Shown here one piece after another: positions 5,426-5,600 of a stretch of 5,600 nt of DNA. Position numbers and translations under genes: made by a program. Positions within the stretch are counted from its first letter, which is position 1, and every line of letters starts with the position of its first letter. Source of the stretch: Acidobacteriaceae bacterium (GTDB lineage: Bacteria > Acidobacteriota > Terriglobia > Terriglobales > Acidobacteriaceae); contig PLST01000579.1 of the NCBI GenBank assembly GCA_003164255.1, positions 6,799 to 12,398 of the forward strand. Reading direction: 5' to 3'. The notes below the pieces were generated by a model, which was not told where the DNA came from, did no database searches, and saw only the letters and a list, made by a program, of their open reading frames with translations.

Positions 5426-5431
5426 TCCCTC
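5426..5431 (-). promoter_or_regulatory. Shine-Dalgarno site of the 292-residue secreted protein
   Basis: The minus strand reads GAGGGA, 8 nt before ATG 5417. It selects that start over the in-frame ATG at 5399 and over the longer frame beginning at 5471. Confidence 0.5.
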
Positions 5432-5536
5432 GTCTTTGGTTTCTTGGGCTCTTGCTTTGCGCTAGGCTCAAGCCGCGGTGATTCTGCGCTTGTTCCTGCG
5501 CCGGGATATGCGCAGGGTAACATTCATCGATCGCTC

Positions 5537-5600
5537 ATGGCTATCATCTTTGAGCGCGAAGACGAAGAACGTAAATTGCGACAAAAACAAAGACGTCGTG
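5537..5600 (+). CDS. Start of an unidentified gene, cut by the window end
   Basis: An ATG opens a frame reading MAIIFEREDEERKLRQKQRR and continuing past the edge. The charged, coiled-coil-like start looks like a real protein N-terminus, and the frame diverges from the secreted gene at 5417 with a 119-bp gap between them. The nearest purine-rich string, CAGGG at about 5513-5517, is too far upstream for a good ribosome-binding site, so the call is tentative. There is too little sequence to name a family. Confidence 0.4.
   Translation, partial: MAIIFEREDEERKLRQKQRRR

Noticed and set aside
1..5600. CRISPR array, tRNA, rRNA, integrase or toxin-antitoxin pair
   Set aside because: No regularly spaced repeats, no cloverleaf with a conserved T-arm, and no recognisable recombinase or toxin motif on either strand.

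Overview
The window is GC-rich bacterial chromosome, most likely from an acidobacterium (Terriglobia/Koribacter-like). That placement is inference. It rests on the style of an era GTPase with Ala/Pro/Glu insertions, a secreted family 31 glycosidase with an Ala/Pro/Thr linker, several small secreted proteins of unknown function, a fragment of an Ig-like 'FTLSAS...VVQGS' repeat, and dispersed hairpin repeats between genes. No rRNA, tRNA, CRISPR array, transposase or phage gene was found.

Left part (1-2850), ordinary chromosome. The 5' two thirds or less of a secreted GH31 alpha-glycosidase gene runs leftward off the window from a GTG at 977, chosen because an AAGGAG lies 6 nt upstream. Upstream of it on the same strand is era (2251-1079), with all GTPase and KH motifs intact but enlarged by an approximately 50-residue acidic/Ala-rich insertion in the G domain and a shorter Pro/Lys-rich one in the KH domain. 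Divergent from era, 46 bp away, is a RimJ/RimL-type GNAT acetyltransferase (2298-2849).

Middle part (about 2860-4510), accessory-looking and by eye more AT-rich. It is bounded by two same-orientation copies of an 85-92 bp dispersed repeat with a strong GGTCCC/GGGACC hairpin (2862-2953 and 4426-4510). Between the copies lie one intact small secreted protein of unknown function (3720-3100, with a recognisable promoter and Shine-Dalgarno), a possible short coding remnant on the minus strand (3960-3817), a frameshifted fragment of a surface-protein Ig-like repeat on the plus strand (about 3984-4200), and a perfect 13-bp tandem duplication (4247-4272). This looks like a graveyard of gene fragments with one surviving gene.

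Right part (4511-5600). A second secreted protein of unknown function (5417-4539) runs leftward toward the second repeat copy. A gene start reading rightward (ATG 5537) is cut by the window edge. The genes do not form an obvious pathway: era and the GNAT are housekeeping-type, while the glycosidase and the two orphans are exported. I found no convincing new multi-gene system. The points most worth a second look are the repeat-bounded block, the Era insertions and the orphan secreted proteins.
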